This document shows positions 4,250 to 6,443 of a DNA stretch of 6,443 nucleotides, piece by piece. The stretch lies in contig DNXU01000316.1 of the NCBI GenBank assembly GCA_003505715.1, positions 1 to 6,443 of the forward strand. Reading direction: 5' to 3'. The translations under genes and the position numbers were made by a program. Source of the DNA: Cyanobacteria bacterium UBA8803. GTDB lineage: Bacteria; Cyanobacteriota; Cyanobacteriia; Cyanobacteriales; Coleofasciculaceae. Numbering within the stretch: position 1 is the first letter of the stretch; the number at the start of each line of letters is the position of its first letter. The notes beneath the pieces are model-generated. The model ran no database searches and was not told the DNA's origin. It saw only the letters and a list, made by a program, of their open reading frames with translations.

Positions 4250-5776
4250 TTAACATTGTCTACTTGCAGGTAATATCAGAGTAAAAGCAGTTTGACCGAT
4301 GGGAGTGGGATCTAGCTTTAGTTCCCCACTGTGGGCACGGGCTATTTCCCGCGCTAAACTCAAGCCTAAACCTAGTCCTTCCACCTGTCGGTTACGAGCG
4401 CGATCGCCTCTGTGAAAGCGATCAAAAATTCGCTCTCGTTCGCTGGCGGGAATATCTGGAGAAGTATTACTTACGGTTACAGATACAGTAGTGGCTTGGC
4501 GGCAGGCATGAATCTGCACCCAACCCTCTGGTAGGTTGTATTTGATAGCATTGCTAATCAAATTGTGTAATACCTGAATTAGTAAATCTCGATCTGCCTG
4601 TACCCGCAATTCTGGAGCAATCTTCAACTGTAGCTCTAAATGAGGTGCCAGCATTTCCATATCTTCGGCTAAGTCGGCTAATACTGGGGATAAATCTACT
4701 TCAATCTTATGTAAACGCATTTGTCCGGCATCAGCTAGTGATAGCAGCAACAGTTTGCGGATGATCGCACTCAGACGGCGCACTTCATCCAGCAAGTTAC
4801 TCAGATTTTGCTGTAGTGGTGAGCCAGGATCTGCTTGTTGCAGGGTTCGTTCTAATTCACCTTGTAAAATCGCGAGGGGGGTTTTCAGTTCGTGAGCTGC
4901 ATCAGCACTGAAACGGGATGCTTGATGGAAGCTGCGTTCTAGGCGTTCCATCATCTGATTGAATACTTGGAGCATTTCTATAAATTCGCTATCGGTTGCA
5001 CCAATAGGAATTCTTTGATCTAGTCCCTTAGCTGTGACGCGACGAATTCTAGCAGTGACTTCATGGATCGGTTGTAAAGCACTTCCTGATAAAGCCCAGG
5101 CTCCTATAGCCACTAAAATGAGTACTACGGGCACTGCAATCAGAAAAATATTGCGGATGGCGCTCATTTCGCGGTCAATTTCACTAAAACTGATAGCGAT
5201 CGCCATCCGGACATGGGGCGATGCAATTAATCCTACCCGCCAAGCCTGCTGATCCAAGCGTTTTGTGACAACTTTCACCAGCCGATCTGGGGGATTACCC
5301 AAAAAGGGTGGTTCTTCTAGTGGTGGTTCTGGGGGCATCCAATTCCCTGCGGGCGGTAAATCTCTTGGGGGTGGAGGTGCTTGTTCTAATGTCGGGGGTA
5401 GCTGTCTGAGTGGAGGTAATGGTTGTGAGTTTAAATTAAACTGTGACGGCCATAGTTTAGTGAGATCGAGTTGAGGCGGCCAGCTGTGCGAGCGATGTAG
5501 AGTTTGTCCGTCTGCGCTGTTAACCAGCAATGCAATAGAAGTTTGAGCAGCAGGTCTAAATATAAACCGTAGTCCAGTCTCGTAGGACGGCCAATGGTTG
5601 AGGGGATGGGGACGGACTGCTTGTTGTAGTAACTGACTTTTGATTTCAGCATCGAGACGAGCCACTTTAGTCTCATAAATCAGTAGCCACGAGGCAACCC
5701 CAAATCCTACCAGGGCACTACCTGCCAGGAAAACTAATAGTAAAGCAACTCGCAGTCGGAAAGAATGCAGTTTCAA
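4250..5776 (-). CDS. CusS-type sensor histidine kinase with proline-rich sensor region
   Basis: A 508-aa membrane-bound two-component kinase. Transmembrane helix 1 spans about 8-33, an extracytoplasmic domain 34-207, helix 2 about 208-231 and the HAMP linker 232-285. The H-box is FSADAAHELKTPL with phospho-acceptor H295. The ATPase domain has an N-box NLISNAIKYN (405-414), an F-box IFDRFHRGD (450-458) and a G2 box GLGLGLSLAREIA (467-479). The G1 box is the NTSPDIP form (437-443), as in CusS-like metal sensors, rather than DxGxG. The sensor domain contains a proline-rich stretch (118-163). The start is a TTG (5774-5776): no ATG or GTG occurs in frame between it and the stop at 5801-5803, and the next residues lead straight into helix 1. 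There is no response regulator next to it. The divergent neighbour is a Spy/CpxP-like periplasmic protein, which suggests metal or envelope-stress sensing; the signal itself is an inference. Confidence 0.95.
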   Translation of the reverse strand: MKLHSFRLRVALLLVFLAGSALVGFGVASWLLIYETKVARLDAEIKSQLLQQAVRPHPLNHWPSYETGLRFIFRPAAQTSIALLVNSADGQTLHRSHSWPPQLDLTKLWPSQFNLNSQPLPPLRQLPPTLEQAPPPPRDLPPAGNWMPPEPPLEEPPFLGNPPDRLVKVVTKRLDQQAWRVGLIASPHVRMAIAISFSEIDREMSAIRNIFLIAVPVVLILVAIGAWALSGSALQPIHEVTARIRRVTAKGLDQRIPIGATDSEFIEMLQVFNQMMERLERSFHQASRFSADAAHELKTPLAILQGELERTLQQADPGSPLQQNLSNLLDEVRRLSAIIRKLLLLSLADAGQMRLHKIEVDLSPVLADLAEDMEMLAPHLELQLKIAPELRVQADRDLLIQVLHNLISNAIKYNLPEGWVQIHACRQATTVSVTVSNTSPDIPASERERIFDRFHRGDRARNRQVEGLGLGLSLAREIARAHSGELKLDPTPIGQTAFTLILPASRQC

Positions 5777-5933
5777 AACTTGGAGATTCCAGAGATCGAG
5801 CTAACTATCCAATTCTAATGGAGCCTTACCTTGAGCAAAATTACAAAAAAGTAATCTAACTGTAGGCCAAGTTGTCATTTTTCAATTGCTTAATTAGAGC
5901 ATCAGCAAGTGGCAATCCTGCCAGGAGAATCAG
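5777..5933. promoter_or_regulatory. Divergent intergenic region between kinase and Spy-like gene
   Basis: This 157-bp space must hold the promoters of both divergent genes. Visible elements are a dyad ATTAC-N6-GTAAT (5840-5855), two copies of CTAACT (5801-5806 and 5856-5861) 55 bp apart, and a TTGTCA (5872-5877) that could be a -35 for the Spy-like gene but lacks a good -10 partner. A short shared region of this kind fits co-regulation by one response regulator. No individual site is secure. Confidence 0.4.
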
Positions 5934-6431
5934 ATGAATTTACGTTACTTGTTCATGTTGGGTACAGCATCGCTGCTAATTCCGATGGGTAGTGCGATCG
6001 CCCTGAGTCAAACGGCATCACAACTTATAGCCGCTACCCCAGTAGCTGCGATCGCTCAAGTACCCCAATGTCCTGCTCCTCCCCCACCTCCACCTATGGC
6101 ACAAGGAAGATCGGGAGGCAACCCAGAACCACCTTGGGCCAAGGATCTTAATCTCAGTACCGAGCAACAAGAGCAGATCGCGGCAATTCACGAGCAAGCT
6201 AGAAAAGAAGGTGAGGGGTTGCGAGAGCAACTTATGGCAGCAGATAACCAAATGCGATCGCTCTTAGCCAGCGATGCTGCACCAGATCGGTTGCGCCAAC
6301 AGCATCAGCAAATCCAGGCACTGCACCAACAACTTGATAATAACCGCTTTGAAACGATGTTAGCGGAACGCCAAGTCCTGACACCAGAGCAACGTGCCCA
6401 GCTTGGGAAATTGGTAATTGGTAATTGGTGA
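5934..6431 (+). CDS. Secreted Spy/CpxP-like periplasmic heavy-metal sensor or chaperone
   Basis: A 165-aa protein with an N-terminal signal peptide: basic MNLR, hydrophobic core to about residue 20, and an AIA cleavage motif at 21-23. A proline-rich linker (45-67, including a six-proline run) follows. The mature domain (about 70-160) is nearly all helical, Gln- and Glu-rich, and carries the two hallmark motifs of the Spy/CpxP (LTxxQ) and metal-resistance families: LNLSTEQQEQI (72-82) and LTPEQR (149-154). Proteins of this type act in the periplasm as chaperones or metal-binding sensor partners of two-component kinases. The ATG at 5934 has a strong AGGAG (5923-5927) six bases upstream. The gene is divergent from a CusS-type kinase. 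The last residues VIGNW and the stop codon derive from an intergenic TTGGTAATTGG repeat. One conserved-looking Cys (C46) is present near the start of the proline-rich segment. Confidence 0.9.
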   Translation: MNLRYLFMLGTASLLIPMGSAIALSQTASQLIAATPVAAIAQVPQCPAPPPPPPMAQGRSGGNPEPPWAKDLNLSTEQQEQIAAIHEQARKEGEGLREQLMAADNQMRSLLASDAAPDRLRQQHQQIQALHQQLDNNRFETMLAERQVLTPEQRAQLGKLVIGNW

Positions 6432-6443
6432 TGGGTAATTGGT
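6411..6443 (+). repeat. TTGGTAATTGGTGATGGG repeat at window edge
   Basis: Tandem seven-base units TTGGTAA are followed by TTGGTGATGGGTAATTGGT and run to the end of the window. The 13-mer GGTGATGGGTAAT (6427-6439) is identical to 1963-1975. The first 21 bases are the end of the Spy-like gene. The repeat probably continues beyond the window, perhaps with an inverted arm as at 1993-2015. Confidence 0.8.

Noticed and set aside
3960..4256. 98-aa minus-strand frame overlapping the kinase stop and the KGG gene
   Set aside because: It overlaps the well-supported KGG gene in another frame, has no Shine-Dalgarno, and becomes Arg-rich low-complexity sequence where it shadows the KGG codons.
5265..5474. 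Glycine/serine-rich plus-strand frame of 69 aa
   Set aside because: It is the reverse-strand reading of the proline-rich codons of the kinase sensor domain (CCN read as NGG), so its composition is an artefact.
5801..5878. 25-codon minus-strand ORF in frame with the kinase, ended by TAG at 5801-5803
   Set aside because: It could be read as an N-terminal extension by stop read-through, but there is no Shine-Dalgarno and the kinase's first membrane helix follows the TTG directly, so no extension is needed.

Overview
The window looks like a filamentous-type cyanobacterial chromosome segment. The main evidence is five exact copies of the HIP1 octamer GCGATCGC (4400, 5196, 5994, 6048, 6254), short GGTAATTGGTGATGGG-type intergenic repeats of the kind common in filamentous cyanobacteria, and a set of proteins with a cyanobacterial flavour. 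It is an ordinary chromosomal neighbourhood: I see no transposase, phage gene, CRISPR array, tRNA or rRNA.

Layout. At the left, a small hydrophilic DUF2795-like gene (67-381, minus) is separated by 359 bp from a 78-aa hypothetical gene (741-977, plus). That gap is unusually rich in structure: a tandem direct repeat, a foldable three-way-junction-like element, two operator-like dyads, and a TTGACA promoter candidate firing toward the DUF2795 gene. Tail to tail with the 78-aa gene, only 3 bp away, is a 59-aa minus-strand reading frame (981-1160) that is easily missed because of its size. An AT-rich block with a (TTA)5 tract and a long inverted repeat lies between it and a six-helix membrane protein of unknown function (1307-1960, plus). 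That gene converges on a GH13 alpha-amylase-family enzyme with an N-terminal CBM48-type module (2032-3684, minus). The convergent junction is filled by a short repeat that folds into a hairpin.

Upstream of the GH13 gene is a strong intrinsic terminator (3843-3868) that ends a KGG-repeat general stress protein gene (3886-4119, minus). Next comes a CusS-type sensor histidine kinase (4250-5776, minus, TTG start). Divergent from the kinase, across a 157-bp shared regulatory region, is a secreted Spy/CpxP/heavy-metal-sensor-like protein (5934-6431, plus).

How the genes may work together. The kinase and the periplasmic Spy-like protein are the clearest functional pair. Both have a proline-rich extracytoplasmic segment, and this kind of pairing is known for metal and envelope-stress sensing. 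No response regulator gene is present in the window. The KGG and DUF2795 proteins are small, charged and probably stress-related, and the GH13 enzyme handles alpha-glucans, perhaps in a TreZ/GlgB-like way. A shared stress or desiccation theme is possible but is only an inference. The best candidates for something undescribed are the structured and apparently regulated leader upstream of the DUF2795 gene, and the 59-aa small protein.
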